Made by a program: the position numbers and the translations under genes
Assembly (NCBI GenBank): GCA_963665045.2
Contig: CAXXJQ010000006.1
Location: 620,001-684,000 of the forward strand
Direction: 5' to 3'
DNA from: JAFGRU01 sp016934985
GTDB taxonomy: Bacteria; Desulfobacterota; Desulfuromonadia; Desulfuromonadales; JAAYDE01
DNA length: 64,000 nucleotides
Part shown: positions 8,877 to 17,286 of the stretch, in pieces
How the letters are laid out: the number at the start of each line of letters is the position of its first letter
How positions within the stretch are numbered: position 1 is the first letter of the stretch
The notes under the pieces: model-generated
Databases searched by the model: none
What the model saw: only the letters and a program-made list of their open reading frames with translations
Told to the model about the DNA's origin: nothing

Positions 8877-9146
8877 ATGGGTGAAGACAGACAGAGATTA
8901 ATCAGATCCTTGGGGTTTTTGTCCAGCCTCGGAATATCCATGGTCGCCGCTACTTTAATCGGCCTGGCCATGGGGTACTACCTGGATAAATGGCTCGAAA
9001 CCCCTCCCTGGTTCACCCTGGTGTTTCTGGTTTTGGGCATCATAGCCGGGTTCCGCAACATTTATATCCTGACCGGGAGGGAGCTGAAACGCCAGCGGGA
9101 ATCGAATAACAACGAGGACAATAGCCCGAAGAGTGAAAATAAATGA
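8877..9146 (+). CDS. atpZ: AtpZ/AtpI-family F0F1 ATPase accessory protein
   Basis: This small 89-residue membrane protein of the F0F1-ATPase accessory family has two hydrophobic helices (about 14-35 and 45-62) joined by the YYLDKWLETPPWF hairpin, typical of AtpZ/AtpI-like proteins. AtpI/AtpZ proteins have been linked to c-ring assembly and to Ca/Mg transport; which applies here is unknown. A charged, hydrophilic tail follows (RELKRQRESNNNEDN). The gene overlaps the next by 14 bp, so translation is likely coupled. The ribosome site is weak. Confidence 0.85.
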   Translation: MGEDRQRLIRSLGFLSSLGISMVAATLIGLAMGYYLDKWLETPPWFTLVFLVLGIIAGFRNIYILTGRELKRQRESNNNEDNSPKSENK

Positions 9147-9495
9147 GGAACAGTTATTAGGCGAAATTGCGAAGCAGAATTTCGTCATATTCCTGGTTCT
9201 TGTCGGACTGAGTCTCTTCTGGATGTCTTTAAGCGTGACTTTGGGCGTTATCACAGGCGGACTGATTTCTGTCGGTGGATATGCCTGGCTGCACAGATCA
9301 GTCAAGAAGATGATCAACAATCCGAACCGTCGCTCCGCCCGCAAGCTTCAATGGTCTTACATTTTTCGCCTGATTGCCATCGGTGTGGCCCTTTTTCTGG
9401 TCCTCGCCGTGCTGAAAGTCAATCCGGTGGCTTTGTGCTTTGGTCTTTCAGTTGTCGTTCTCAGCATTATTGCAGCAACGCTGAGATCCATTTAA
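9133..9495 (+). CDS. atpI: ATP synthase subunit I
   Basis: The 120-residue polytopic protein has four hydrophobic segments and a basic loop (RSVKKMINNPNRRSARKLQW), as in ATP synthase subunit I, the predicted chaperone for c-ring assembly. The start is GTG at 9133, inside the end of atpZ. The next gene is atpB, and the order atpZ-atpI-atpB-atpE supports the call more than sequence similarity, which is low in this family. Confidence 0.82.
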   Translation: MKINEEQLLGEIAKQNFVIFLVLVGLSLFWMSLSVTLGVITGGLISVGGYAWLHRSVKKMINNPNRRSARKLQWSYIFRLIAIGVALFLVLAVLKVNPVALCFGLSVVVLSIIAATLRSI

Positions 9496-9514
9496 AACCG
9501 GGGAGATTTTGACA

Positions 9515-10189
9515 ATGGTACATCCCTTTCTCTTCCTTGATTGGTTAGCTGAGCAAGCCAACATTCATCTTGGCAGCCACGTTACCTATGCCTGGCTGGC
9601 CATGCTCATTCTCATTGTTCTGGCTTTTCTTGCATCTCGCGGGATCAAAGAACGCCCAAGCGGTCTTCAGAATTTTATGGAAGCTGTGATCGGCGGCCTT
9701 GAAAAATTCATCGAAGAAACAATGGGCCCTAAAGGACTTAATTATTTTCCGCTTCTGGCAACCCTGGCTCTCTTCATCCTGACCTGCAACCTCATCGCCC
9801 TGATACCCAGCTTCTATCCGCCGACCGCCAATCTCAACACCAACGCGGCCATGGCTCTGACCGTTTTTGCCGCTACCCACTATATCGGTTTCAAGGAACA
9901 TGGCGTCGGCTACCTGAAACATTTCACGGGGCCCATTCTGCCCCTCGCCCCCCTGATTTTCATTATTGAGATGATCGGCCACATTGCCCGTCCGGTATCC
10001 CTGTCATTGCGTCTCTTCGGCAACATGTATGGGCACGAAGTCGTTCTGATGATTTTTCTTTTTCTGGCCCCCATTCTGGTGCCGATTCCCATGATGTTTC
10101 TCGGCATCCTGGTGGCGTTTATCCAGACCTTCGTGTTCACTCTGTTGGCAATGATTTACATCGCGGGGGCATTGGAAGAAGCACATTGA
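9515..10189 (+). CDS. atpB: ATP synthase F0 subunit a
   Basis: Subunit a forms the ion half-channels against the c-ring. The essential Arg is in SLSLRLFGNMYGHEVV, preceded by the IEMIGHIARPVS helix; the last helix (VAFIQTFVFTLLAMIYI) also matches the family. The ATG at 9515 is preferred over an upstream TTG because GGGAGA lies 8 bp before it. It is 224 residues, at the short end, as in Geobacter-type F0. F1 genes and subunit b are not in this operon, so the enzyme is encoded in at least two loci. Confidence 0.97.
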   Translation: MVHPFLFLDWLAEQANIHLGSHVTYAWLAMLILIVLAFLASRGIKERPSGLQNFMEAVIGGLEKFIEETMGPKGLNYFPLLATLALFILTCNLIALIPSFYPPTANLNTNAAMALTVFAATHYIGFKEHGVGYLKHFTGPILPLAPLIFIIEMIGHIARPVSLSLRLFGNMYGHEVVLMIFLFLAPILVPIPMMFLGILVAFIQTFVFTLLAMIYIAGALEEAH

Positions 10190-10254
10190 TCCGGTAATTT
10201 AATAAGGCCTATATTATTTAGGACCAATCAACAAAGGAAAAGGAGAGTAGGACT

Positions 10255-10533
10255 ATGGAATTTTTTAAGTGGTGTATGATCGCAGCAGGTTTTGGTATGG
10301 CAATCGGGGCAGCTTTTACCGGTATCGCACAGGGTATGGCTATCAAAAGCGCCGTTGAAGGCGTTGCCCGCAATCCCGGCGCAGGCGGTAAAGTCATGAC
10401 CACCATGATGATCGGTCTGGCAATGATCGAGTCTCTGGCAATTTACGTTTTCGTTGTTGCCATGATCATTCTCTTCGCCAACCCCTTCACCGACATCGTG
10501 GTCAAACTGGCAGGCGTTGCCACAGGTCAATGA
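10255..10533 (+). CDS. atpE: ATP synthase F0 subunit c
   Basis: This is the 92-residue proteolipid hairpin of the c-ring. Helix 1 has the Gly-rich motif and GIAQGMAIKSAVEGVARNP with Gln26; helix 2 has GLAMIESLAIY with the ion-carrying Glu59 followed by Ser60. Gln-Glu-Ser are three of the side chains that bind Na+ in the Ilyobacter c-ring, but the next residue is Leu61 where that ring has Thr, so ion specificity is open. A GGAGAG ribosome site precedes the ATG, and a strong terminator follows. Confidence 0.97.
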   Translation: MEFFKWCMIAAGFGMAIGAAFTGIAQGMAIKSAVEGVARNPGAGGKVMTTMMIGLAMIESLAIYVFVVAMIILFANPFTDIVVKLAGVATGQ

Positions 10534-10553
10534 TTCACTGAAAATAAATACAT

Positions 10554-10589
10554 AAAAAAAGGATGCCTTTTTCAAGGCATCCTTTTTTT
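10554..10589. terminator. Bidirectional terminator between atpE and the MscS-like gene
   Basis: A 16-bp stem (10554-10569 with 10574-10589; core GGATGCCTT/AAGGCATCC) has a 4-nt loop, with A7 on one side and T7 on the other. It lies just past atpE and overlaps the stop codon of the convergent mechanosensitive channel gene by two bases. Confidence 0.9.
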
Positions 10590-13179
10590 ATTCTCCTCCG
10601 CCCTCAATGCCCCTGTTCTCCAGACTGTCGGCAGTTTTGCCGGTTTTTGATGCGCTTTTCGCCTTCTTAGGTTTCTCTTTCTCATCAGATTCCGCAGCAG
10701 GCTCCGAGGAAACCTGACGAGGCAGCTTCCAGCCTATCAGGGCGTGCCCCGCTTTTTCATCCACCGAGCGTAAATGCAGATCCCGCTGTGGGAAGGGGAT
10801 TTCGACTCCTTCTTCTTTGAATCGCAGATTGACGGCCCTTCCGAGGTCGCTTTTCACCAGCAACCGAATATTGATATCACCAACATAGACGCGCAGCTCA
10901 AAATCGAGAGAGCTTTCCCCGAATCCTGTGAATATGGCATAGGGAGGCGGCTCCTTCAAAACACTGCCGTGATTTCTGCCCACCTCTTCAAGAATCCCCA
11001 GAACCTTCTCGATATCCGTTCCATAGGCAACCCCGACCGGCAGAACGATCCTGCTTGCAGAGGAGGAAAGGGTCCAGTTAACTACAGCCTCGGAGACCAG
11101 TTGGGAATTGGGCACAATGACTTCTGAGCGATCATAGGTTTCCACCACCGTCGAACGCAAGCCGATGCGGTTGACCGTCCCCCACTCACCCTGAAAAACG
11201 ATGACATCACCAACGGTAATGGGCCTCTCAAAAAGAAGGATAAGGCCGCTGACAAAATTGTTGACGATATTCTGGAGACCGAAACCGATACCAATACCAA
11301 AGGCGCCGGCCAAAACGGCAAAATTCTGCAGATTGAGCCCTAACGCACTAAGAGCCAGGAGAAAACCCACCAGAACCAATGAGTAATGGACCAGTTTTTT
11401 TACCAGATCCTTGACTCCCCGGCTTACCTTTTTTTTGGGAAAAACCTCTTTGTCGAAAAACAGGCCGAGAGCCCAGGATACCACCATGGAGAGGTAAAGG
11501 AACAGGAACGCCAAAAACAACATGGAGAGTGACAGGTCGACACTGCCGACGCTCACCCGGAACGCCAGGATGCGATTCCAGATTACTCCGACAGAACTGC
11601 TGCCCAGCCACATTTTGAGAAGAAAAAGACCGGCATAGACCACCGGGATAATTCGCACCAGGAGTTTGATACGGCCCACAACCTGCTCTTTGACGTTATC
11701 CATGAACGAACGGGGAGCGAACTGAACCTTGGTGGCAATAAAGGCTATACCGCCCTCAGCAAAGTGAATTCCCATGGAGGTAAAAATCAGAACAAAGACC
11801 GTCAATACCGAAGATTCCAGAAGCCAGGATGAACAGGCAATATAGCCGCCGATCTCAGCCACCAAGGCCGTTGCAAGAATGCCGCTGCCCACCTTAAAAA
11901 GCCATGAGGCATTCAACAGACAAGAAACTATGGGGCTTTTATCCGGCAACGTTTCGACCTTGATTTTTGACATTCGCCATAAAAAGGGAATCCCCACCAG
12001 GCAGAGGAAAAACCGGTAAAGCCTGAAAAGAGGTTGGGGAAAGGAGATCGTCTGGAGAAATACGGTCAAAATGGACAAACCCGCCAGCAGAAAGATCAAA
12101 AATATTTTGCGCTTGTCTTTAAGAATATCCGAAACGATAAAAGATATGGACGTTGCGGCCACCACCCAGACAACCAGACGCAGCAGAGAAGGGACCCCGG
12201 CATAAAGAAAATTGAGGGCGATAAACGAGATAAAAAAGCCTGTAGCCACGGGGTGTTCGCAGAAAAAGTCCCACTCTTCAATTTCTTTTAACTTGCTGCG
12301 AAAACGCATGATAGAAATGGTGAGGATACAAGCGAGGACCACCTGAAGGCTGAAAACCCAACTCTGATCCTTGAAATATTTGTCCTCAAGATTTCCCAGG
12401 CCACGGTAGCCGACTAAAAACGCCTCCCACAAAGAAGGCCCAAATTGATTGTAAAACTCAGGGTTATTAAAGGACGGAGCATTCTTGGTGAAAAGGTTCT
12501 TGCGGATTTCGCTGAATTGCATCTCAAGCCAAAGGGCATGGGCACGATTCTTTTCCTGGAGTGAAGACAATTCCTTCTGGAGGGCAATCAGCGGCCCGAA
12601 AGTTTTTCTGCTTTTATTCAAAACTTCGGCAATAGTATTTTCCGCCCCCAGAAAGGCCGTTTTTGAAGGGCTCTTGGTAACCTCCCTGCCGGTAACCTGA
12701 TATTTTTCCTGTAAAACCTTTTTCCACTTTTCCCAATAGGTTTTTTTCGCCAGCCATTTCTGAGCAATGGCATCAATTTCCGCCAAACGATTTGAGATCT
12801 CGGCCAGAAAGTCATCCACAACTTTGCTCTGCTTGTTCACTTTGTTGCGGAAAAAAATTATTTGGTCATAAAGAGGGTTAGTGGAGGATTTCACCTCCGC
12901 TCCCAGTTTGTTTATTTCCTCCTGTTCTTTTTGTACCGCTTTACTTCGCTCTTGGAGCCCGGTTACATCCTGCAGGGCAGAGAGTTTGGCTTCCGCCGCA
13001 ACTGCTTCTTCACTGATGGCTGTAGATCGCGGCAATATCTCGGAAACCCCGGGAAAGGTTTCCTCCACAACCTGCTTCACTTCCGCAGCCGGTTCCTCGG
13101 CGGCCAGAATAGTGGTATTCAACCCCAAGAGAAACAAACATCCAAAAACGATCCATAGTCCGCTGAATTTTCTTCTCAT
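10588..13179 (-). CDS. Large MscS-family mechanosensitive channel (MscK/KefA-like)
   Basis: This is a channel of about 863 residues with a signal sequence (MRRKFSGLWIVFGCLFLLGLNTTILA), a coiled-coil periplasmic domain (about 50-260), some ten transmembrane helices and a C-terminal MscS core. The pore helix is GLNLQNFAVLAGAFGIGIGF followed by LQNIVNNFVSG, and the beta domain contains FERPITVGDVIVFQGEWGTV and VIVPNSQLVSE. A Lys-rich tail (KEKPKKAKSASK) ends it. It probably releases osmolytes under hypo-osmotic shock. The ATG at 13179 gives a clean signal peptide; a TTG at 13197 is possible. Confidence 0.9.
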   Translation of the reverse strand: MRRKFSGLWIVFGCLFLLGLNTTILAAEEPAAEVKQVVEETFPGVSEILPRSTAISEEAVAAEAKLSALQDVTGLQERSKAVQKEQEEINKLGAEVKSSTNPLYDQIIFFRNKVNKQSKVVDDFLAEISNRLAEIDAIAQKWLAKKTYWEKWKKVLQEKYQVTGREVTKSPSKTAFLGAENTIAEVLNKSRKTFGPLIALQKELSSLQEKNRAHALWLEMQFSEIRKNLFTKNAPSFNNPEFYNQFGPSLWEAFLVGYRGLGNLEDKYFKDQSWVFSLQVVLACILTISIMRFRSKLKEIEEWDFFCEHPVATGFFISFIALNFLYAGVPSLLRLVVWVVAATSISFIVSDILKDKRKIFLIFLLAGLSILTVFLQTISFPQPLFRLYRFFLCLVGIPFLWRMSKIKVETLPDKSPIVSCLLNASWLFKVGSGILATALVAEIGGYIACSSWLLESSVLTVFVLIFTSMGIHFAEGGIAFIATKVQFAPRSFMDNVKEQVVGRIKLLVRIIPVVYAGLFLLKMWLGSSSVGVIWNRILAFRVSVGSVDLSLSMLFLAFLFLYLSMVVSWALGLFFDKEVFPKKKVSRGVKDLVKKLVHYSLVLVGFLLALSALGLNLQNFAVLAGAFGIGIGFGLQNIVNNFVSGLILLFERPITVGDVIVFQGEWGTVNRIGLRSTVVETYDRSEVIVPNSQLVSEAVVNWTLSSSASRIVLPVGVAYGTDIEKVLGILEEVGRNHGSVLKEPPPYAIFTGFGESSLDFELRVYVGDINIRLLVKSDLGRAVNLRFKEEGVEIPFPQRDLHLRSVDEKAGHALIGWKLPRQVSSEPAAESDEKEKPKKAKSASKTGKTADSLENRGIEGGGE

Positions 13180-13419
13180 TTTCTCCTCTGCAAACAACCT
13201 GAGATAGCTCCTGCCAGAACGCCAAGCATAACGGTTATTCTAACAGCTTTTCGTCACAACGATTGGAGAAAATATCTCCGTATGAAAGGGCCGGCAGTGG
13301 TATGTTCTAATATGAGGATTTGCCATGACCACGGCAAGAAAGAGTTTGGACATATTTTCAGATAAGAAAGATATTTCCAGACATAAGAAACGCTCATCAT
13401 GCCGCACCCCTGACAACCT

Positions 13420-13899
13420 ATGGAAGAAAAAGAACCTTACCTGCTTAGCGTCGACCTGGGAATCCGAACGGGCTTCGCCCTCTTCGACCGCCATTGCCGC
13501 TTGCATTGGTACCGCTCGCAAAATTTCGGCAACCGCGGCCGGTTGAAAAAGAACGCTTTTAACATGCTGAAGGCTATTGACGGACTGGAGTGGCTGATTC
13601 TGGAAGGGGGTAGCGATCTGGCAGGCATCTGGAGGCACGAAGCCGAACGCCGGGATATCCGGGTAGTGGAGGTGAGTGCGGAAACCTGGCACCGGGTTTT
13701 TCTTTATCCCCGGCAACAGAGGACTAGGGTCATTGCCAAACACAGCGCCGAGGAGCGGGCTCGTGAAATCATCGCCTGGCTCGGTGGGTCGCGACCAACT
13801 TCGTTGCGCCATGATGCCGCCGAAGCGATTCTGATTGGCTTGTGGGGGCTGAAAAAGGTCGGCTGGCTGGAGGAACTGCCTGAGTTTCTCAGGCGTTGA
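13420..13899 (+). CDS. RuvC-like / RNase H-fold predicted nuclease
   Basis: The 159-residue protein has the acidic pattern of the RuvC/RNase H superfamily: VDLGIRTGFALF (Asp12) in the first strand, LILEGG (Glu near 62) in the fourth, and RHDAAEAILIG near the C-terminus, like the DAADA motif of RuvC-like enzymes. It is shorter than RuvC and lacks its other family signatures, so it is a relative, not the Holliday-junction resolvase itself. No ribosome site is visible before the ATG. It stands alone between two minus-strand genes. Substrate and role are unknown. Confidence 0.65.
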   Translation: MEEKEPYLLSVDLGIRTGFALFDRHCRLHWYRSQNFGNRGRLKKNAFNMLKAIDGLEWLILEGGSDLAGIWRHEAERRDIRVVEVSAETWHRVFLYPRQQRTRVIAKHSAEERAREIIAWLGGSRPTSLRHDAAEAILIGLWGLKKVGWLEELPEFLRR

Positions 13900-13967
13900 A
13901 ATTTACGGGTTTTCAATCCTCCGCCAGAGGTCCCTTCCAAATACGCCGTAAGTCCATTACGCTGAAT

Positions 13968-14999
13968 TCAGGATTTATTGCGGCGCTCGTGGGGAAACCC
14001 GTGGCAGTCAAAAACAAACTTTTCAAAAGCAAACATATAGGGATGTTCCAGGGTTTTGAAATGCCATTGATTTTTGTGGTTAAATCTTATCCAGCGGCTC
14101 ATGCCCGAAAAATCGAGCATCCAGCCATCGGGTCCCTTGTGGAAAAAGTACGGAGAGGTCTGGCGGTTATCAACAGGAAAGAGTATTACCGCCTTTTCAC
14201 CGGAGATCTCTACCGATCCTTGCGAAATTCTTTCTGACAGCTCCCGGTATTCATTATCCTGCTGAGCGTCGGTCACCACCCACCTTTTAAAAAAGTTACG
14301 GGTTTCAAGGGTGTAAATCCCCAGAGTCGGGTCTTTCACATGCTGCGAGAGCGCTATTAGATACTTTTCCAGGGTCAGGCGTGGCTCAGACTGGGCCTCG
14401 AAATCGGCAGGATTGACTGCCGCACCTTTGGCGGGCAGTCCTGAACCAATATTGATAGCGGTTTTAGCACCAGCACCACCCGAATAATGCGCGCCAACTC
14501 CGCCCTTATCTGCCCCCTCTTCCGCCAAATCCGCCTTTTCTTTGGCAGCCATAGCCTGCGCCACAAGCAGTTCGACCGTCGCCTCCACGCCCGGCCCAAC
14601 TTTTCCGGCGGCAAAAAAGGGAACCATCTGCTGCTCTTCCACGTAACCGACAAAACCGTCGGGAAAAACACCTTCGAGATCATAACCGATCTCCATGCGA
14701 ACCTGTTTGCCATGTGTATCGACAAGCAACAAGACACCCTTGGCGGCACGGGTCTTCTCGCCCAGTTGGTAGCGATCGAAAAACTCCACGGCCTTTTGAT
14801 CAATATCCGGGACAGCATCCTTGAGAAATACGGTCTTAAAGTGGATATCCAGGTCTTTCAAAAGGACTTCATAATACTCCTCGATGTGCTCCTTCTCGGA
14901 AACACTGAGAAGGTTAGCCGGATCTTCAAGAAATTCGTTGTTACTGGCGGAACAGCCAATTATCAGCCCGAAAAGCAAGACAACGAATATAATGCGCAT
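13968..14999 (-). CDS. TPM-domain lipoprotein
   Basis: This is a 343-residue exported protein. The start MRIIFVVLLFGLIIGCSASNN is a lipoprotein signal with Cys in the lipobox LIIGC. A TPM domain follows (about 25-160), with AKGVLLLVDTHGKQVRMEIGYDLEGVFPDG and the VPFFAAGKVGPGV segment; TPM domains occur in envelope and photosystem II repair proteins. A Gly/Ala-rich linker leads to a second, unrecognised domain (about 215-330) that looks like an NTF2-type or DUF beta domain. The ATG is chosen for the signal peptide, and GGTGG precedes it. Confidence 0.78.
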   Translation of the reverse strand: MRIIFVVLLFGLIIGCSASNNEFLEDPANLLSVSEKEHIEEYYEVLLKDLDIHFKTVFLKDAVPDIDQKAVEFFDRYQLGEKTRAAKGVLLLVDTHGKQVRMEIGYDLEGVFPDGFVGYVEEQQMVPFFAAGKVGPGVEATVELLVAQAMAAKEKADLAEEGADKGGVGAHYSGGAGAKTAINIGSGLPAKGAAVNPADFEAQSEPRLTLEKYLIALSQHVKDPTLGIYTLETRNFFKRWVVTDAQQDNEYRELSERISQGSVEISGEKAVILFPVDNRQTSPYFFHKGPDGWMLDFSGMSRWIRFNHKNQWHFKTLEHPYMFAFEKFVFDCHGFPHERRNKS

Positions 15000-15364
15000 G
15001 AGAAACCACCTCTGCTTTGTGGGAAAACATAATCGCGATGACAATGCAAAATTTTACCCAATGAAGGTAAATTAAGATTAGCCCACAAACTTCTGTTATT
15101 TCAATTATGTTTTCTGATAAATTGGAGGTAACCTATTGCTGGAGATGTAGTTGGTAACTTAAAACTTCTAAAAAATTATCAGTAATTCGATTTTTAGCTT
15201 TTCCTGGCGGCATAACCCTGATGGTGATCCACCTTAACTTTGTCGCCAAACTGTCCTAATGATGGGGACCGCCTCTGTAAAAGGAGCAAACTTTGTTTTT
15301 CTTTTTTTGACTTTGGTAGTTCATTTGCAAATACATCGTGAAAAGAAAATAATCCGAGGTAAAA
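15000..15364. other. Intergenic region without recognised gene
   Basis: These 365 bp separate divergent genes and are AT-rich in the middle. TTGACT near 15307 with AATACA 17 bp on could be a weak promoter for the CoA-binding gene. I see no RNA gene, terminator or repeat. Confidence 0.5.
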
Positions 15365-15727
15365 ATGGAAAATGTAGTCATTCTGGGGGCGAGCACTAAA
15401 GAGCATCGCTACTCTTTCAAAGCCCAAAAGATGTTGATGGAACACGGCCATAGGGTCTTTCCCGTCTCCCCCAACGGCAAAACAATTCTCTGTGTCAACG
15501 GCTTCTGCAGTATCTGCGAAATCCCCAATATGATTGACACCGTCACCCTTTATGTCGGCCCGCAAAGGCAGGACGGCATGATTGACGAAATCATCCAAAA
15601 AAAGCCGAGACGGGTCATCTTCAACCCCGGAACCGAACATCCCGAGAATATGGCCAAACTGAAACAGCACGGCATCGAGGTCCAGGAAGCCTGCACCCTG
15701 GTGCTCCTCACCACCGGGCAGTATTAA
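15365..15727 (+). CDS. CoA-binding-domain protein
   Basis: This 120-residue protein consists of a single Rossmann-like CoA-binding domain (YccU/CoA_binding_2 type). Visible are the first strand and loop VVILGASTKEHRYSFKA, the VFPVSPNGKTI strand, and RVIFNPGTEHPE near the C-terminus. Members are cytoplasmic and bind CoA or a nucleotide; the physiological role is not established. GAGGT precedes the ATG. It is followed after 30 bp by a cyclophilin-like gene and a strong terminator, so the two probably form one transcript. Confidence 0.85.
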   Translation: MENVVILGASTKEHRYSFKAQKMLMEHGHRVFPVSPNGKTILCVNGFCSICEIPNMIDTVTLYVGPQRQDGMIDEIIQKKPRRVIFNPGTEHPENMAKLKQHGIEVQEACTLVLLTTGQY

Positions 15728-15757
15728 CAGGCGGTCTTTGAAAAGAAAGTTTTTGAC

Positions 15758-16105
15758 ATGAAAACCCCCCAGGTAACCCTTGATTTCCAATCATTTGTTT
15801 TAGAAGGGGAACTTTTCGATACTGAAATTGCAAGAAAATTGGTCGAGACCCTGCCTTTGGATGTAAGTCTGACCCGTTGGGGTTCGGAACTTTACGGGCC
15901 CATCGGGGTCGACCTTGGAGAGGAGAATCCGGTTGACGAAATCCCGCCAGGAGGAATTGCCTACACCAGGGACGGTTGCTATGTGTGTATCTTCTTCGGC
16001 CAGAGACCAGCATGGGCTGTGGAGCATATCGGCCGGATTACAGATAAACAATGGAAAAGGTTGGCAGAAGCCACGTGCAACTCGGTGAAAATCCGCACAA
16101 AATAA
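15758..16105 (+). CDS. Cyclophilin-like fold protein
   Basis: The protein has 115 residues and resembles the small cyclophilin-like proteins of the TM1367/DUF369 type. It begins with a beta strand set, then LPLDVSLTRWGSELYGPIGVDLGEENPVDEIPPGGIAY and CYVCIFFGQ, the characteristic order in that family. These lack the peptidyl-prolyl isomerase active site of true cyclophilins and their function is unknown. It is cotranscribed with the CoA-binding gene and ends at the hairpin at 16154-16190. Confidence 0.75.
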   Translation: MKTPQVTLDFQSFVLEGELFDTEIARKLVETLPLDVSLTRWGSELYGPIGVDLGEENPVDEIPPGGIAYTRDGCYVCIFFGQRPAWAVEHIGRITDKQWKRLAEATCNSVKIRTK

Positions 16106-16153
16106 ATTGATTCTTTTTAAACAGACCGTAATTGACCAACAACCGTTCCGGAG

Positions 16154-16190
16154 AAAAAAGGCCCACCATGAAACATGGTGGGCCTTTTTT
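16154..16190. terminator. Strong intrinsic terminator
   Basis: A perfect 17-bp stem (16154-16170 with 16174-16190; core GGCCCACCATG) closes an AAA loop and ends in T6. It is symmetric, with A6 on the other side, so it can serve the convergent zinc-ribbon gene too. Confidence 0.92.
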
Positions 16191-16234
16191 AGTTCTTTTT
16201 GTCGTTTTTAAAAATAATTGAGTTTGATAATGAT

Positions 16235-16429
16235 TTAATTAATTGAGCAAGTCATGTCCTCACCACAACACATTGGTGATTTTATTTTTCCATGACCGTT
16301 TGGACATTTTGAAATTTGCACCACGGTTCCATCATCTAATTTTATACTGTCATTAACAAGTGGTGCGTTGCATTTAGCACATGTAGCATTTACGCTCATT
16401 CCACATTTTGGACATTCATATGTTGCCAT
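16235..16429 (-). CDS. Small zinc-ribbon protein
   Basis: The product is 64 residues with paired cysteines: ECPKCG (C6, C9), TCAKC (about 17-20), KCPNGH and PMCCGEDMTC near the end. The layout suggests one or two zinc ribbons; it could bind zinc or another metal. The start MATYECPKCG is set by AAAGGAG 6 bp upstream, and a longer frame to 16498 has no ribosome site. The gene is more AT-rich than its neighbours. Function is unknown. Confidence 0.8.
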   Translation of the reverse strand: MATYECPKCGMSVNATCAKCNAPLVNDSIKLDDGTVVQISKCPNGHGKIKSPMCCGEDMTCSIN

Positions 16430-16715
16430 TTTAATCTCCTTTAATCGATTTTTTAAGCTTGCCATTTCATCTTTCAAATATGAGGTTAAGTTTATCAAAA
16501 TTAAATTGAATTACCTCCAAAAAGACTTTTTCAACCATGAGAAATCCCCAGGATTCTTAAGCTGAAAAATTAAAATAGATGGGTCGGTTCCGGGCCAGCC
16601 GCTCACCATCCAGGCGGCACAGACTCCACACACAAGGGACCAAACCAATAGGCTGACCAGTTAAATTTTGTTTTTTGAAATGATTTTGGAAGGAGGCGCC
16701 GGGTGAGTCTTTCGG

Positions 16716-17222
16716 TCAGACAACGTACCGCACGATGAGATAGACTTCCCAAATAATAACCGCTGAAAAAATTATGATGACAAAAGGCATCAGAACCTTG
16801 GTGTTGATGCGGGCATTATGAAGAAAGGTGTGGTTGAACACCACAAGGAGAACAACGGCCAAGGCGGTGAACAGATACTTAACAATAAGGAAAAAAGCGG
16901 GGCCTTTTTCAAGACAGAAATTCATTACCGGATTGACTTCAATGGCTCCATGCCCCAGCAAGAAAACCGTGAAAAAAGCATCTGTAACGCTAAGCAGCAT
17001 TATCAGCAGGGCCGGGCCCAAAATTGTCTCCGGGTACCGGTCCAGAAAGCGGATATACTTGCGATCTTCCGTGCGGCGGATATGCGCCCTGCGACCACCG
17101 AAAAGAAGTCTTTTCAGCGACGGCATGTGTTTTTCCCGCCTGTCTTTGCGCTGGCGCAGGCACACGTCCTTATTTTCTGTAGAATCTAATGTCATACCAT
17201 CGAAATCAAAATTAATATTCAT
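16716..17222 (-). CDS. DUF5658-like membrane protein
   Basis: The protein has 168 residues: a basic, soluble N-terminus (about 1-65) and then three hydrophobic helices (about 68-95, 108-128 and 140-165). The phrase LLSVTDAFFTVFLLGHGAIEVNPVMNF, with Glu, Asn and Pro between helices 1 and 2, is characteristic of DUF5658-type membrane proteins, whose function is unknown. No ribosome site is visible before the ATG, so the start may lie further in. It stands alone upstream of nothing obvious and is not part of the uvrB operon. Confidence 0.65.
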   Translation of the reverse strand: MNINFDFDGMTLDSTENKDVCLRQRKDRREKHMPSLKRLLFGGRRAHIRRTEDRKYIRFLDRYPETILGPALLIMLLSVTDAFFTVFLLGHGAIEVNPVMNFCLEKGPAFFLIVKYLFTALAVVLLVVFNHTFLHNARINTKVLMPFVIIIFSAVIIWEVYLIVRYVV

Positions 17223-17286
17223 TTAAAAACTTAAAGCAAAGTTCAAACAAAAAACGTACCACAAACCAAATATCGAGAAAAACTTT

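Noticed and set aside
15194..15790. Minus-strand open frame of 198 codons opposite the CoA-binding gene
   Set aside because: The plus-strand gene has a ribosome site and the CoA-binding signature; the frame shows none.
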